Shown: positions 1 to 10,783 of the stretch, piece by piece
How the letters are laid out: each line of letters opens with the position of its first letter
Numbering within the stretch: position 1 is the stretch's first letter
Assembly: GCA_030532575.1 (NCBI GenBank)
Contig: JAUNKV010000020.1
Location: forward strand, 1 to 51,131
Direction: 5' to 3'
Source: Propionibacteriaceae bacterium
GTDB taxonomy: Bacteria > Actinomycetota > Actinomycetes > Propionibacteriales > Propionibacteriaceae
DNA: 51,131 nt
The notes under the pieces: generated by a model
Told to the model about the DNA's origin: nothing
Seen by the model: the letters and a program-made list of their open reading frames with translations, nothing else
Databases searched by the model: none
Program-made: the position numbers and the translations under genes

Positions 1-573
1 GAGGCGCAGGAGGAGGCCCACCAGGAGTACCTGGAGCAGCAGGCCGCCGAGGCCACGAAGTCCAGCTTCGGGCCGCGCCAGATCATCAGCATCGTCGTCG
101 GCGTGGTCGTCGTCGCTGCCGCCGGGTGGGGACTCTACCAACGATTCATGGTCAACCAGACCCTTCAGGCTGGCAACTGCATGATCGTGGAGGGCAAGGA
201 TGACAATAACCTGACCCCCAAGCAGGTCGAGTGTGGTGAGGGCGACCTTTCCTGGAAGATCATCCAAGTCGTCACGGACAGTAACAGCTGTCCAGCAGAC
301 ACGGAGGGGACCCTCGAACTCACCGAGCGCGGTCGTCGAGGCACCTCCAAGGGCACGAAGGTGGGATGCCTGATCCCGTTGCTCAAAGAGGGCAAGTGCT
401 ACAACGTGAACACCACGAGCCTGAAGGACTACCAACCCACCGAATGCACCAGCGGTTCGATCAAGATCGGGAAGGTGATCGAGGACCCCGCCGCCACATG
501 CGAAGCTCCTGAACAGCTCGCTGCTAACCTGCCGAGCGTCAAGCTCACTTACTGCTTGGAGCCAGTTGCCTGA
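1..573 (+). CDS. Membrane-anchored cysteine-rich protein, LppU/SCO3897-like (5' truncated by window)
   Basis: The reading frame is open from base 1, so the true start lies upstream of the window. The visible part begins with a charged Glu/Gln-rich cytoplasmic stretch. One membrane helix follows (about bases 85-135), then an exported domain of about 140 residues with eight cysteines. The exported part looks like two copies of one module, each with G-x-C near its start, a VEC or TEC motif, then K-I-x-x-V and later cysteines before a C-L. This resembles the cysteine-paired LppU/SCO3897-type extracytoplasmic domains of Actinobacteria; that assignment is from memory of the fold pattern and is tentative. 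No function is inferred. A strong terminator-like hairpin follows directly. Confidence 0.7.
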   Translation, partial: EAQEEAHQEYLEQQAAEATKSSFGPRQIISIVVGVVVVAAAGWGLYQRFMVNQTLQAGNCMIVEGKDDNNLTPKQVECGEGDLSWKIIQVVTDSNSCPADTEGTLELTERGRRGTSKGTKVGCLIPLLKEGKCYNVNTTSLKDYQPTECTSGSIKIGKVIEDPAATCEAPEQLAANLPSVKLTYCLEPVA

Positions 574-584
574 CGACTCCTTCG

Positions 585-613
585 ATGGCCGGGACTGCTG
601 TGGTCCCGGCCAT
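585..613 (+). terminator. Intrinsic terminator-like hairpin after the cysteine-rich protein gene
   Basis: A perfect 11-bp inverted repeat (ATGGCCGGGAC at 585-595, GTCCCGGCCAT at 603-613) encloses a 7-nt loop. Only a weak T-containing tail (TGTCGTT) follows, as is common in high-GC Actinobacteria. It lies 11 nt after the stop codon and separates this gene from uvrB. Confidence 0.75.
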
Positions 614-630
614 TGTCGTTCCCAGCCGAG

Positions 631-636
631 TAGGCT
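631..636 (+). promoter_or_regulatory. -10 element of a probable leaderless uvrB promoter
   Basis: TAGGCT fits the actinobacterial TANNNT -10 consensus and ends 8 nt before the uvrB ATG. No Shine-Dalgarno sequence precedes the ATG. Transcription would begin at or within a base or two of the start codon. No clear -35 hexamer is visible. Confidence 0.5.
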
Positions 637-644
637 GAGCCCCG

Positions 645-2681
<2,037 letters not shown>

Positions 2682-2799
2682 AAGGCGCACCCCGGCCCAG
2701 CGGTCCCGAACCGTCTCAGAGTCTCAGAGGTTGTGAACTTCCCTCCCCGGTCACCGCCCGCTATGCTGTCTCGGCCCTACCGAATCCTGAGAGGACCCG

Positions 2800-3351
2800 A
2801 TGAGCGACACCTCTGCTCCCGAGCTTGCCCCGCGCCAGTTCTCCAGCACCCTGGCCGCCCTGTTGTTCGCCTCCCGCTGGTTGCAGGCCCCGCTCTACGT
2901 GGGTCTCGTCGGAGCTCAGTTGCTCTACGTCTACACCTTCATGAAGGAGCTGTGGCACACCGCTTCCCACGTCAACGAGCTCACCGAGGCCGACATGATG
3001 TTGGCGGTGCTGGGGCTCGTGGACGTGGTGATGGTCGCCAACCTGCTCATCATGGTGATCGTCGGTGGTTACGAGACCTTCGTCTCCCGGGTCAACCTCC
3101 ATGACCATCCGGACCAGCCGGAGTGGTTGAGCCACGTCAACAGCAACGTGTTGAAGGTGAAACTGGCGATGGCCATCATCGGCATCTCCTCGGTCCACCT
3201 GCTCAAGACCTTCGTCGAGGCGAAGACCTACTACGACCAGATGGGTGACCAGGCCACCTGGCTCCTGCTCATGCAGACCCTCATCCACATGGCCTTCATC
3301 CTCTCCGCGATGGGCCTGGCCTGGATCGATCAGAAGTCCCGCACCCACTGA
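2800..3351 (+). CDS. UPF0114 (YqhA-type) membrane protein
   Basis: This 183-residue protein has about four hydrophobic segments (residues ~20-48, ~65-90, ~112-132, ~148-172). It matches the UPF0114/YqhA family, including the segment around VGGYETFVSRV and the later NVLKVKLAMAIIGISS region. The biochemical role of the family is unknown. The ATG at 2800 is preceded by GAGAGGA at a good distance. TATGCT at 2762-2767 could be a -10 element, but no well-spaced -35 was found. The last 56 bp overlap, tail to tail, with coaE on the other strand. Confidence 0.85.
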   Translation: MSDTSAPELAPRQFSSTLAALLFASRWLQAPLYVGLVGAQLLYVYTFMKELWHTASHVNELTEADMMLAVLGLVDVVMVANLLIMVIVGGYETFVSRVNLHDHPDQPEWLSHVNSNVLKVKLAMAIIGISSVHLLKTFVEAKTYYDQMGDQATWLLLMQTLIHMAFILSAMGLAWIDQKSRTH

Positions 3352-3937
3352 GAGGACCAGCGAGCCTCTGCCACAGCGCCCGGACCTGGGCCATCGTCTG
3401 ACCGATCGGGCCTGAACTGTCGATGACATGGGTGGCGGCCTGCAGCCGTTCCGCACGGCTGGCCTGGGCCGCGACCCGCTGTCTCGCCTGCTCGTGGCCG
3501 TGGCCGCCGCGACGCATCAGGCGCCTGATCTGCTCCTGCACCGTGGTGTCCACCACCACGACGGCATCGAAACTCTCGGCCTGGCCGGTCTCCACCAGCA
3601 GCGGGATCACGTGGACGACGATCCGCCCTGGCGGGGCGGTCGCCTCCAGTTCCTTGGCCCGTTGCCGGACCCGGGGATGGATGATCGCGTTCAGGTCGGC
3701 CCGGGCGGCATCGTCGGCGAAGACGATGCTCCCGAGCCGCTCCCGGTCCAGCGTTCCCTCCGGGGTCAGCATCTGTGGCCCGAAGCGCTCGATGACGGCG
3801 GCGAGCCCAGGGGTGCCCGGCTCCACCACCTCCCTGGCCAACACATCGGCGTCGATGATGTACGCGCCCAGCCGCTCCAGCTCCCTGGCCACCGTCGACT
3901 TCCCTGAGGCGATGCCACCTGTCAACCCGATTCGCAC
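3296..3937 (-). CDS. coaE: Dephospho-CoA kinase
   Basis: CoaE phosphorylates the ribose 3'-OH of dephospho-CoA in the last step of coenzyme A synthesis. The N-terminus carries the P-loop GGIASGKST (residues 7-15), followed by the conserved DADVLAREVVEPG substrate region and the P-x-L-x-E motif (VIPLLVETG). The 213-residue product is slightly long for a single-domain CoaE. The extra Arg/Ser/Pro-rich tail arises because the frame finds its stop only inside the 3' end of the convergent UPF0114 gene. GTG at 3937 is the start; GAGAGG abuts it, and a TANNNT box lies 6 nt upstream, so leaderless expression is likely. Confidence 0.95.
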   Translation of the reverse strand: MRIGLTGGIASGKSTVARELERLGAYIIDADVLAREVVEPGTPGLAAVIERFGPQMLTPEGTLDRERLGSIVFADDAARADLNAIIHPRVRQRAKELEATAPPGRIVVHVIPLLVETGQAESFDAVVVVDTTVQEQIRRLMRRGGHGHEQARQRVAAQASRAERLQAATHVIDSSGPIGQTMAQVRALWQRLAGPLSGCGTSDRSRPGPSRRG

Positions 3938-3943
3938 CCTCTC

Positions 3944-3949
3944 AGGGTA
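3944..3949 (-). promoter_or_regulatory. -10 element of a probable leaderless coaE promoter
   Basis: On the minus strand TACCCT (TANNNT) ends 6 nt before the coaE GTG. This is the same arrangement seen at uvrB, the sortase gene, polA and pyk. The -35 region is not recognisable. Confidence 0.4.
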
Positions 3950-3988
3950 ACGCTCTAAGCTGGCCTCACATCGTTCAAGGGGGTTCGC

Positions 3989-5104
3989 ATGTCACCAACT
4001 GCCACCGCACTTCATCCGTTGCACACGGAGCTGGGGGCCCGCCTGGTGGATTTCGCCGGGTGGGAGCTGCCGGTCAGTTACGCCGGAGTCATCGCCGAGC
4101 ACCAACACACCCGGCAGGCCGTTTCCCTGTTCGACGTCAGCCACATGGGCCAGGTGTGGCTCCGCCCCACCTCCGGCACCCTGGCCGACGCCGCTGCCGC
4201 CCTGGAGCGGATCACCCCGGCGAGCGTGCTGGGGCTGAAGACCTGGCGACAACGCTACGGCCTGTTCACCGACGAGCACGGCGGGGTGCTCGACGACTTC
4301 ATGTTCGCCAACCACGACGACCGCCTCCACCTGGTGGTCAACGCCGCCCGCACCGCGCACGATCTCGCCCTGCTGCGTACCCTGCCCGGGGTGGAGGTCG
4401 AACACCTCACCGACCGCTCCCTGCTGGCCCTGCAGGGACCGTGCGCCGAGGAAGCCCTGGCCAGCCTGGTGCCCGAGGTGGGCGAGCTGGTGTTCATGGA
4501 CTCCCGGGTGCTCGACTGGGAGGGCGTGGAACTGTGGATCAGCCGTTCCGGCTACACCGGTGAGGACGGCTTCGAGATTTCCGTACCCAGCGGCCACGCC
4601 ACCGCCCTGGCCCGGGCGCTGCTGGCGATGGACCAGGTGGCCCCCGCCGGGCTGGGGGCCCGCGACTCGCTGCGCATGGAGGCCGGGATGCCACTGTACG
4701 GCCACGACCTCAGTCCGGAGATCACCCCCGCGCAGGCTGGACTCGGCTGGGCCATCCCGAAGGTGAGGCGACGAGGTGGCTCCCGGCAGGGCGGCTTCCC
4801 CGGGGACGAGGTGATCCTCACCGAGCTCGCCGACGGTGCCTCCCGCCAGCGGGTGGGACTGCGTCCCGAGGGCCGGGCCGTGCTGCGCGAGGACACCCCT
4901 CTCTTCCCCGATGCCGAGGCCACCGAGCCCATCGCCCGGGTCACCTCGGGGGGCTTCGGGCCCACCGTGGGCGGCCCCATCGCGATGGCGATGCTGCCCG
5001 CCGGAACCCTCCCGGGGCAGGTGGTCCACGCCGAGGTGCGCGGACGGCGCATTCCCGCCACCGTCACCGAGCTGCCCTTCGTCCCCCATTCCTACAAGCG
5101 CTGA
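3989..5104 (+). CDS. gcvT: Glycine cleavage system T protein (aminomethyltransferase)
   Basis: GcvT transfers the methylene group from the aminomethyl-lipoyl H protein to tetrahydrofolate and releases ammonia. The 371 residues cover the full T-protein fold. The N-terminus has HTELGARLVDFAGWELPV and SLFDVSHMGQ. The catalytic-loop Asp pair is in GGVLDDF (about residues 102-103), and SGYTGEDGFEI marks the folate-binding half. The ATG follows AAGGGGG (3977-3983). A possible -10 (TAAGCT, 3956-3961) gives a short leader. That leader is too short for a glycine riboswitch. gcvH follows after 17 nt. Confidence 0.97.
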   Translation: MSPTATALHPLHTELGARLVDFAGWELPVSYAGVIAEHQHTRQAVSLFDVSHMGQVWLRPTSGTLADAAAALERITPASVLGLKTWRQRYGLFTDEHGGVLDDFMFANHDDRLHLVVNAARTAHDLALLRTLPGVEVEHLTDRSLLALQGPCAEEALASLVPEVGELVFMDSRVLDWEGVELWISRSGYTGEDGFEISVPSGHATALARALLAMDQVAPAGLGARDSLRMEAGMPLYGHDLSPEITPAQAGLGWAIPKVRRRGGSRQGGFPGDEVILTELADGASRQRVGLRPEGRAVLREDTPLFPDAEATEPIARVTSGGFGPTVGGPIAMAMLPAGTLPGQVVHAEVRGRRIPATVTELPFVPHSYKR

Positions 5105-5121
5105 CACCCAAGGAGAGAATC

Positions 5122-5481
5122 ATGCTGAAGTACACCAAGGAACACGAGTGGCTGAAGATCGAGGGCGACCGGGTCACCGTCGGGCTGACCCCGCACGCCA
5201 CCGAGCAGCTGCAGGACATCGTCTACGTCGAGCTTCCCGAGGTGGACACCGAGGTGACCCGGGGTGAGGAGCTGGTGGTGTTGGACTCCACCAAGGCCAC
5301 CTTCGGCATCAACGCCCCCGCCGACGGGGTTGTCACCGCGGTCAACCAGGCGGTGGTCGACGACCCCGAGTCCGTGATCGCGGACCCCGAGAACGTGTGG
5401 TTCTTCACGATGACCGTCACCGATCCCGCCGTGCTGGACGAGTACCTGGACGCTGCGGCCTACGAGGCGCTGATCGGCTGA
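5122..5481 (+). CDS. gcvH: Glycine cleavage system H protein (lipoyl carrier)
   Basis: This 119-residue carrier shuttles the aminomethyl intermediate between P, T and the dihydrolipoyl dehydrogenase. The lipoylated residue is Lys58, in the motif DSTKAT. This differs from the more common ESVKA but keeps the Lys on the hairpin followed by the PADG turn. The N-terminus KYTKEHEWL is typical. AGGAGAG precedes the ATG. The stop codon overlaps the gcvP ATG by one base (TGATG), which suggests translational coupling within gcvTHP. Confidence 0.97.
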   Translation: MLKYTKEHEWLKIEGDRVTVGLTPHATEQLQDIVYVELPEVDTEVTRGEELVVLDSTKATFGINAPADGVVTAVNQAVVDDPESVIADPENVWFFTMTVTDPAVLDEYLDAAAYEALIG

Positions 5482-8309
5482 TGTCGAACTGGAATCCCAC
5501 CGCCTACGACCCGGACGACTTCGCCAACCGCCGCCACATCGGCCCGAGCCCGGCCGAGATGGCGACGATGCTGGAGACGCTGGGGGTCTCCAGCCTGGAC
5601 GAGCTGATCGAACAGTGCGTGCCCGCCGACATCCGCCAGTCGGAGCCCCTGGACTGGGAGCCGCTGACCGAGGGAGCCACCGTCGAAGCCCTGCGCCGGA
5701 TGGCTGGGGCCAACCAGGTCCGCACCTCGCTGATCGGGCAGGGGTACCACGGCACCATCACGCCCCCGGCCATCCAGCGCAACGTCCTGGAGAACCCGGC
5801 CTGGTACACCGCCTACACCCCGTACCAGCCGGAGATCGCCCAGGGCCGATTGGAGGCTCTGCTCAACTTCCAGACGATGGTCAGTGACCTGACGGGGCTG
5901 GAGGTAGCCAACGCATCGCTGCTGGACGAGGCGACCGCGGCCGCCGAGGCCATGAACATGGCCCACGCCGCCGGGAAGCGAAAGCGCAACCGCTTCTTCG
6001 CCGCCGCCGATCTGCACCCGCAGGTGCTCAGCGTGCTGGCCACGCGGGCACGTCCGCTCGGCATCGAGCTCATCGTCGCCGACGTGGCGGAGCTGGACCC
6101 CACCGATCTGTTCGCGGCCCTGCTCCCCCACCCCGGCACCCACGGCCACCTGCGCGACCACACCGAGCGTTGCCGAGCACTGCACGACGCCGGGGCGCTG
6201 GTGATCATCGCCACCGATCTGTTGGCCCTGACCCTGCTCAAGGAGCCGGGGGCGATGGGGGCCGACATCGCCATCGGCTCGGCCCAACGGTTCGGGGTGC
6301 CGATGGGCTTCGGCGGCCCGCACGCCGCCTTCCTGGCCTGCCGGGACGCCCTGAAGCGATCCATGCCGGGCCGGATCGTCGGTGTGTCGAAGGACGCCGC
6401 GGGCAACCGCGCCTACCGGCTGGCCCTGCAGACCCGCGAACAGCACATCCGTCGGGAGAAGGCCACCTCCAACGTCTGCACCGCGCAGGCCCTGCTGGCC
6501 GTGATGGCTTCCTTCTACGCCGTCTTCCACGGCCCGGATGGGTTGAGGGCCATCGGCCAGCGCGTCCACCTCATGGCCGTCACCCTGGCCCGGGCACTCC
6601 GGGCGGGTGGGGCCACGGTGGAGCCGGAGCACTTCTTCGACACCATCACGGTGACGGTGGGGGTGGGCCAGGCCGGAATCCTCGCCGCCGCCGAGCAGCG
6701 TGGCATCAACCTGCGCAAGGTCGGCCACGACCGGGTCGGCATCAGTGTGGACGAGACCACCACCCTGGAGACCCTCTGCCTGGTGCTGGATGCCTTCGGC
6801 ATCGCCCCGGTCACCGAGCTGGCCACCGAACCGGCCATCCCCGATCAGCTGCTGCGCACCTCCGAGTACCTGACCCATCCGGTGTTCCACATGAACCGCG
6901 CCGAGTCGGAGATGATGCGCTACATGCGTCGCCTCTCAGACCGGGACCTGGCCCTGGACCGGGCGATGATCCCGCTGGGCTCATGCACCATGAAGCTCAA
7001 CGCAGCGGTGGAGATGCTGCCGATCACGTGGCCGGAGTTTGCCGGGCTGCACCCGTTCGCCCCAGCCCATCAGGCGCGGGGCTATCAGCAGCTGGTGACG
7101 GACCTGGAGGAGAAGCTCTGCCTCATCACCGGATACGACGCCTTCTCGATGCAGCCCAACAGCGGCGCCCAGGGTGAGTACGCCGGGCTGATGACGATTG
7201 CGGCCTACCACCGCAGCAACGGTCAACAGCGTGACATCTGCCTGATCCCGACCTCCGCCCACGGCACCAACCCGGCCTCGGCCGCGATGGCCGGGATGAC
7301 GGTGGTGCCGGTGGCGGCCAGGGAGAACGGCGACATCGATCTGGCGGACTTCGAGGAGAAGGCAGCCCAGGCCGGGGACCGACTGGCGGCGGTGATGATC
7401 ACCTACCCGTCCACGCACGGGGTCTTCGAGGAGACGGTGACCCGGGTGTGTGAGATCACCCACGCCCACGGCGGGCAGGTCTACATCGACGGCGCGAACA
7501 TGAATGCACTGGTCGGCCTGGCCCGGCCGGGGGATCTGGGAGGCGATGTCAGCCACCTCAACCTGCACAAGACCTTCGCCATCCCCCACGGCGGGGGCGG
7601 ACCCGGGATGGGACCCATCGGGGTCAAGGAGCACCTGCGCCCCCACCTGCCGAGCGACCCCACCACGGGTGAGGCCGGGGCAGTGGCCGCAGCCCCACTG
7701 GGCTCCGCATCGATCCTGCTCATCTCCTGGGCCTACATCCGGCTGATGGGTGGCTCTGGTCTCACCCAGGCCACGAAGGTGGCAATTCTCAGCGCCAACT
7801 ACCTGGCGACCCGGCTGGCCGAAGCCTACCCGATCCTGTTCACCGGGAAGCAGGGGCGCGTGGCCCACGAGTGCATCGTCGATCCCCGGGGCTTCGCCAA
7901 GCACGGGGTCAGCGTGGATGACATCGCCAAAAGGCTCATCGACCACGGTTTCCACGCCCCGACCATGAGCTTCCCCGTCGCGGGAACCCTCATGGTGGAG
8001 CCCACCGAGTCCGAGACCCTGGCCGAGCTGGACCGCTTCGTCGCCGCGATGCTGGACATCGCCCGCGAGGCCGAGGACGTGGTCTCCGGGACCATCAGCG
8101 CCGAGGAGTCGCCGCTTCGCCGTGCCCCGCACACGGTGGAGGACCTCGTGGCCGACTGGGACCGCCCCTACTCCCGTGAGCAGGGCTGTTTCCCGGCAGG
8201 CGCGTTCCGGGTGGACAAGTACTGGCCTCCGGTCGGGCGCGTTGACAACGCCTGGGGGGACCGCAACCTGATGTGTTCCTGCCCGCCCTGGGAGGGCACG
8301 ACGTCCTGA
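5481..8309 (+). CDS. gcvP: Glycine dehydrogenase (decarboxylating), P protein
   Basis: GcvP is the PLP-dependent enzyme that decarboxylates glycine and loads the aminomethyl group onto GcvH. The 942-residue single-chain form carries both the N-terminal and the C-terminal halves of the family. The PLP lysine is Lys697 in the LHKTF motif, followed by the glycine-rich [14 protein letters not shown] loop. The frame is open further upstream, but ATG 5481 overlaps the gcvH stop and gives the standard N-terminus ([10 protein letters not shown]). The operon ends in a strong bidirectional terminator. No gcvL (lpd) or lipoate gene is seen nearby. Confidence 0.97.
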   Translation: MSNWNPTAYDPDDFANRRHIGPSPAEMATMLETLGVSSLDELIEQCVPADIRQSEPLDWEPLTEGATVEALRRMAGANQVRTSLIGQGYHGTITPPAIQRNVLENPAWYTAYTPYQPEIAQGRLEALLNFQTMVSDLTGLEVANASLLDEATAAAEAMNMAHAAGKRKRNRFFAAADLHPQVLSVLATRARPLGIELIVADVAELDPTDLFAALLPHPGTHGHLRDHTERCRALHDAGALVIIATDLLALTLLKEPGAMGADIAIGSAQRFGVPMGFGGPHAAFLACRDALKRSMPGRIVGVSKDAAGNRAYRLALQTREQHIRREKATSNVCTAQALLAVMASFYAVFHGPDGLRAIGQRVHLMAVTLARALRAGGATVEPEHFFDTITVTVGVGQAGILAAAEQRGINLRKVGHDRVGISVDETTTLETLCLVLDAFGIAPVTELATEPAIPDQLLRTSEYLTHPVFHMNRAESEMMRYMRRLSDRDLALDRAMIPLGSCTMKLNAAVEMLPITWPEFAGLHPFAPAHQARGYQQLVTDLEEKLCLITGYDAFSMQPNSGAQGEYAGLMTIAAYHRSNGQQRDICLIPTSAHGTNPASAAMAGMTVVPVAARENGDIDLADFEEKAAQAGDRLAAVMITYPSTHGVFEETVTRVCEITHAHGGQVYIDGANMNALVGLARPGDLGGDVSHLNLHKTFAIPHGGGGPGMGPIGVKEHLRPHLPSDPTTGEAGAVAAAPLGSASILLISWAYIRLMGGSGLTQATKVAILSANYLATRLAEAYPILFTGKQGRVAHECIVDPRGFAKHGVSVDDIAKRLIDHGFHAPTMSFPVAGTLMVEPTESETLAELDRFVAAMLDIAREAEDVVSGTISAEESPLRRAPHTVEDLVADWDRPYSREQGCFPAGAFRVDKYWPPVGRVDNAWGDRNLMCSCPPWEGTTS

Positions 8310-8319
8310 CCGGGAAACG

Positions 8320-8352
8320 TTGAGGCCCCACCGGAAAAGGGTGGGGCCTCAA
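8320..8352. terminator. Bidirectional terminator between gcvP and rpsA
   Basis: A 13-bp perfect stem (TTGAGGCCCCACC at 8320-8332, its complement at 8340-8352) has a 7-nt loop. Flanking AAACG/CGTTT extends the stem with one bulged C and provides a T-run on each strand. It sits between the convergent ends of gcvP and rpsA and can serve both. Confidence 0.85.
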
Positions 8353-8365
8353 CCGTTTCAGCGGA

Positions 8366-9814
8366 TCAGTTGTTGCCGCCGGTCAGCTTGTCGCGCAGGG
8401 CCTGCAGCGCCTCGTCGGAGGCCAGCGAACCCTCGTTCGGCTCGGCGGTGGAGGCGTAGCCGGTGCCAGCCTCGGTCGCAGCCTGACGCTCGGCCTCGGC
8501 TGCCTCGGCAACCTGACGCTTGTGGGCCTCCCAGCGGGCCTGGGCCTCGGCGTACTGCTGCTCCCAGGCGGCCTGCTGCTCCTCGTAGCCGGGCTTCCAC
8601 TCGTTGGTCTCCGGATCGAAGCCCTCGGGGTAGATGTAGTTGCCCTGCTCGTCGTAGCTGTCGGCCATGCCGTAGAGCGAGGCGTCGAACTCGTCGGCCG
8701 CCACGTCCAGGCCCTCGTTCGCCTGCTTCAGCGACAGGGAGACCCGACGACGATCCAGGTCGATGTCGATGACCTTGACCATGACGTCATCGCCGACGGT
8801 GACCACCTGCTCGGGGATCTCGACGTGACGCTCGGCCAGCTCGGACACGTGGACCAGGCCCTCGATGCCGTCGCCCACCCGGACGAACGCACCGAACGGC
8901 ACCAGCTTGGTGACCTTGCCGGGCACGATCTGACCGATCTGGTGCAGCCGGGCGAAGGTCTGCCACGGATCCTCCTGCGTGGCCTTCAGCGACAGGGACA
9001 CTCGCTCGCGGTCCATGTCCACCTCGAGCACCTCGACGGTGACCGGGGTGCCGACCTCGACGACCTCGTTCGGGTGGTCGATGTGCTTCCAGGACAGCTC
9101 GGAGACGTGGACCAGACCGTCGACCCCGCCCAGATCCACGAACGCACCGAAGTTGACGATGGAGGACACGACGCCCTTGCGGATCTGGCCCTTCTGCAGC
9201 TGGTTGAGGAAGGTCTGGCGCACCTCGGACTGGGTCTGCTCCAGCCAGGCGCGGCGGGACAGCACCACGTTGTTGCGGTTCTTGTCCAGCTCGATGATCT
9301 TCGCCTCGAGCTCCATGCCGACGTAGGGCTGGAGATCGCGGACGCGGCGCATCTCCACCAGCGAGGCGGGCAGGAAGCCACGCAGGCCGATGTCGACGAT
9401 GAGGCCACCCTTGACGACCTCGATGACGGAGCCGGAGACCACCCCGTCCTCTTCCTTGATCTTCTCGATCGTGCCCCAGGCGCGCTCGTACTGGGCGCGC
9501 TTCTTGGACAGGATCAGGCGACCCTCCTTGTCCTCCTTCTGCTGGACCAGGGCCTCGATCTCATCGCCGACCTGGACCACCTCGAAGGGATCGACGTCGT
9601 GCTTGATGGAGAGTTCCTTGGAGGGGATGACGCCTTCGGTCTTGTAACCGATGTCGAGCAGGACCTCGTCCCGGTCGACCTTGACGACGGTGCCGGAGAC
9701 GATGTCGCCGTCGTTGAAGTACTTGATGGTGGCGTCAACGGCGGCCAGGAAGGCTTCCGGAGTGCCGAAATCGTCGACCACGACGGTCGAAGCCTCAATG
9801 GAGGAGGAGGACAT
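8366..9814 (-). CDS. rpsA: 30S ribosomal protein S1
   Basis: S1 binds mRNA at the small ribosomal subunit. The 482-residue protein has four S1 RNA-binding repeats (roughly residues 33-103, 120-186, 207-275 and 292-361). An acidic, Glu/Gln/Ala-rich low-complexity tail follows, as in actinobacterial S1 (about 480 residues) and unlike the six-repeat E. coli protein. ATG at 9814 (MSSSSIEAS) is chosen over an upstream in-frame start because that extension has no S1 similarity. No Shine-Dalgarno is obvious. The predicted promoter leaves a long structured leader of about 125 nt. Confidence 0.96.
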   Translation of the reverse strand: MSSSSIEASTVVVDDFGTPEAFLAAVDATIKYFNDGDIVSGTVVKVDRDEVLLDIGYKTEGVIPSKELSIKHDVDPFEVVQVGDEIEALVQQKEDKEGRLILSKKRAQYERAWGTIEKIKEEDGVVSGSVIEVVKGGLIVDIGLRGFLPASLVEMRRVRDLQPYVGMELEAKIIELDKNRNNVVLSRRAWLEQTQSEVRQTFLNQLQKGQIRKGVVSSIVNFGAFVDLGGVDGLVHVSELSWKHIDHPNEVVEVGTPVTVEVLEVDMDRERVSLSLKATQEDPWQTFARLHQIGQIVPGKVTKLVPFGAFVRVGDGIEGLVHVSELAERHVEIPEQVVTVGDDVMVKVIDIDLDRRRVSLSLKQANEGLDVAADEFDASLYGMADSYDEQGNYIYPEGFDPETNEWKPGYEEQQAAWEQQYAEAQARWEAHKRQVAEAAEAERQAATEAGTGYASTAEPNEGSLASDEALQALRDKLTGGNN

Positions 9815-9862
9815 GTAGTAGGGCTTTCGCAATGGACGTGTCGCACCTTGGCCCCGTCCAAC

Positions 9863-9918
9863 TCCCCGAGGGGATTGGGCTCGGGGACATTCGGACACGC
9901 CCGCCCCCCTCTGTCCGA
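9863..9918 (-). promoter_or_regulatory. Paired hairpins in the rpsA leader
   Basis: Two inverted repeats lie between the predicted rpsA promoter and its start codon. One is an 8-bp stem (TCCCCGAG 9863-9870 with CTCGGGGA 9880-9887). The other is a 7-bp stem (TCGGACA 9891-9897 with TGTCCGA 9912-9918). Several ribosomal protein operons are autoregulated through leader structure; whether this leader acts that way is inference. Confidence 0.4.
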
Positions 9919-9945
9919 GAGCGAGCAGGCCACAGTGCAGCACCC

Positions 9946-9975
9946 ACCCTAACTGCTGCCTCGACGACGGGTCAA
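9946..9975 (-). promoter_or_regulatory. rpsA promoter (-35 TTGACC, -10 TAGGGT)
   Basis: On the minus strand TTGACC (9970-9975) and TAGGGT (9946-9951) are separated by 18 nt, a good match to a housekeeping sigma promoter. The transcript would start near 9939. Confidence 0.55.
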
Positions 9976-10001
9976 ACGTCCATCGGGGGCTCGCCGTTGG
10001 T

Positions 10002-10029
10002 TTGTCACGACGTCACCAACTACTAACCT
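10002..10029 (+). promoter_or_regulatory. Sortase gene promoter (-35 TTGTCA, -10 TAACCT), probably leaderless
   Basis: TTGTCA (10002-10007) and TAACCT (10024-10029) are spaced by 16 nt. The -10 ends 7 nt before the GTG start, and no ribosome binding site is present, so the mRNA likely begins at the GTG. Confidence 0.55.
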
Positions 10030-10036
10030 TGGTCAG

Positions 10037-10756
10037 GTGAATCTCGCCGAAGCCCTCAAGAACCGAAAGGTCCAGGTCGGACTGGCCGCCGTCTCACTGG
10101 TCGTCGTCATCGCCGTGGCCCTGCTGTTCATCTTCCAGCCCTCCTCGTCGCAGCCCAACGCCAATGCGACCGAGTCCCCCACCGCCACCGCGACCCCCGT
10201 CGCGGAGCGCGCAGCGCCCACTGACGGCACCGACTCGCCCCCACCCGCCGACGGCACCTGCACCGCCCCGAGCGATGTCGGTTTCATCCCCGTGCGCTAC
10301 GCCATCGAGTCCCTCGGTGTCGAGGCCGAGGTGCTCGCCCTCGACACCGACTCGGAGGGCCTGATCGCGGCCCCGCCGAAGGACCAGCCGAAGACCGCCT
10401 CCTGGTGGAAGGGTGGCCCCGCCCCCGCCTCCGAGGCCGGGCAGGTCGTGTTGTCCATCCACACCTACCGCAACGGTGGAGCTGTCGGGAACCAGCTCTA
10501 CGAGGACGGCGCGTCGCAACTCAAGCCCGGTGACCTCATCAAGCTGTGGGACGCCGAGGGCCGCATGGCCTGCTACGAGTACGTGGATGCCGAGAAGATC
10601 ATGGTCTCCGACTACGATCCGGACTCCGACGTGATGGTGCGCATCGACGGCGATCCGGCCCTGGCCATCATCATCTGCTGGGACCACAAGGAAGGCACCG
10701 ACGACTGGGACTCCCGCGTCTTCTTCCGCTTCAAGCCGGTCACCGCGGCCGCCTGA
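10037..10756 (+). CDS. Class E/F-like sortase (cell-wall transpeptidase family)
   Basis: The 239-residue protein has a short cytoplasmic start, one membrane helix (residues ~13-33) and a Ser/Thr/Pro/Ala-rich linker (to ~residue 75). A sortase-type beta-barrel domain follows. The expected catalytic triad is visible: His142 in SIHTYRNGGAVGNQL, Cys214 in AIIICWD and Arg227 in WDSRVFF. The Cys-to-Arg spacing of 13 and the compact C-terminus resemble class F/E actinobacterial sortases. No LPXTG-type substrate gene or pilin lies beside it, so it would act as a stand-alone enzyme. A ~160-bp repeat element starts 27 nt after the stop codon. Confidence 0.8.
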   Translation: MNLAEALKNRKVQVGLAAVSLVVVIAVALLFIFQPSSSQPNANATESPTATATPVAERAAPTDGTDSPPPADGTCTAPSDVGFIPVRYAIESLGVEAEVLALDTDSEGLIAAPPKDQPKTASWWKGGPAPASEAGQVVLSIHTYRNGGAVGNQLYEDGASQLKPGDLIKLWDAEGRMACYEYVDAEKIMVSDYDPDSDVMVRIDGDPALAIIICWDHKEGTDDWDSRVFFRFKPVTAAA

Positions 10757-10783
10757 TCGAGGTCCTGGTTCACAGCCCGCTTA

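Noticed and set aside
2690-2799. Terminator or full promoter between uvrB and the UPF0114 gene
   Set aside because: No stable hairpin was found, and the possible -35 (TTGTGA, 2731-2736) is 25 nt from the possible -10 (TATGCT), which is too far.
3950-3988. Possible glycine riboswitch upstream of gcvT
   Set aside because: Only about 50 nt separate coaE and gcvT, and there are no tandem aptamer-like stems.
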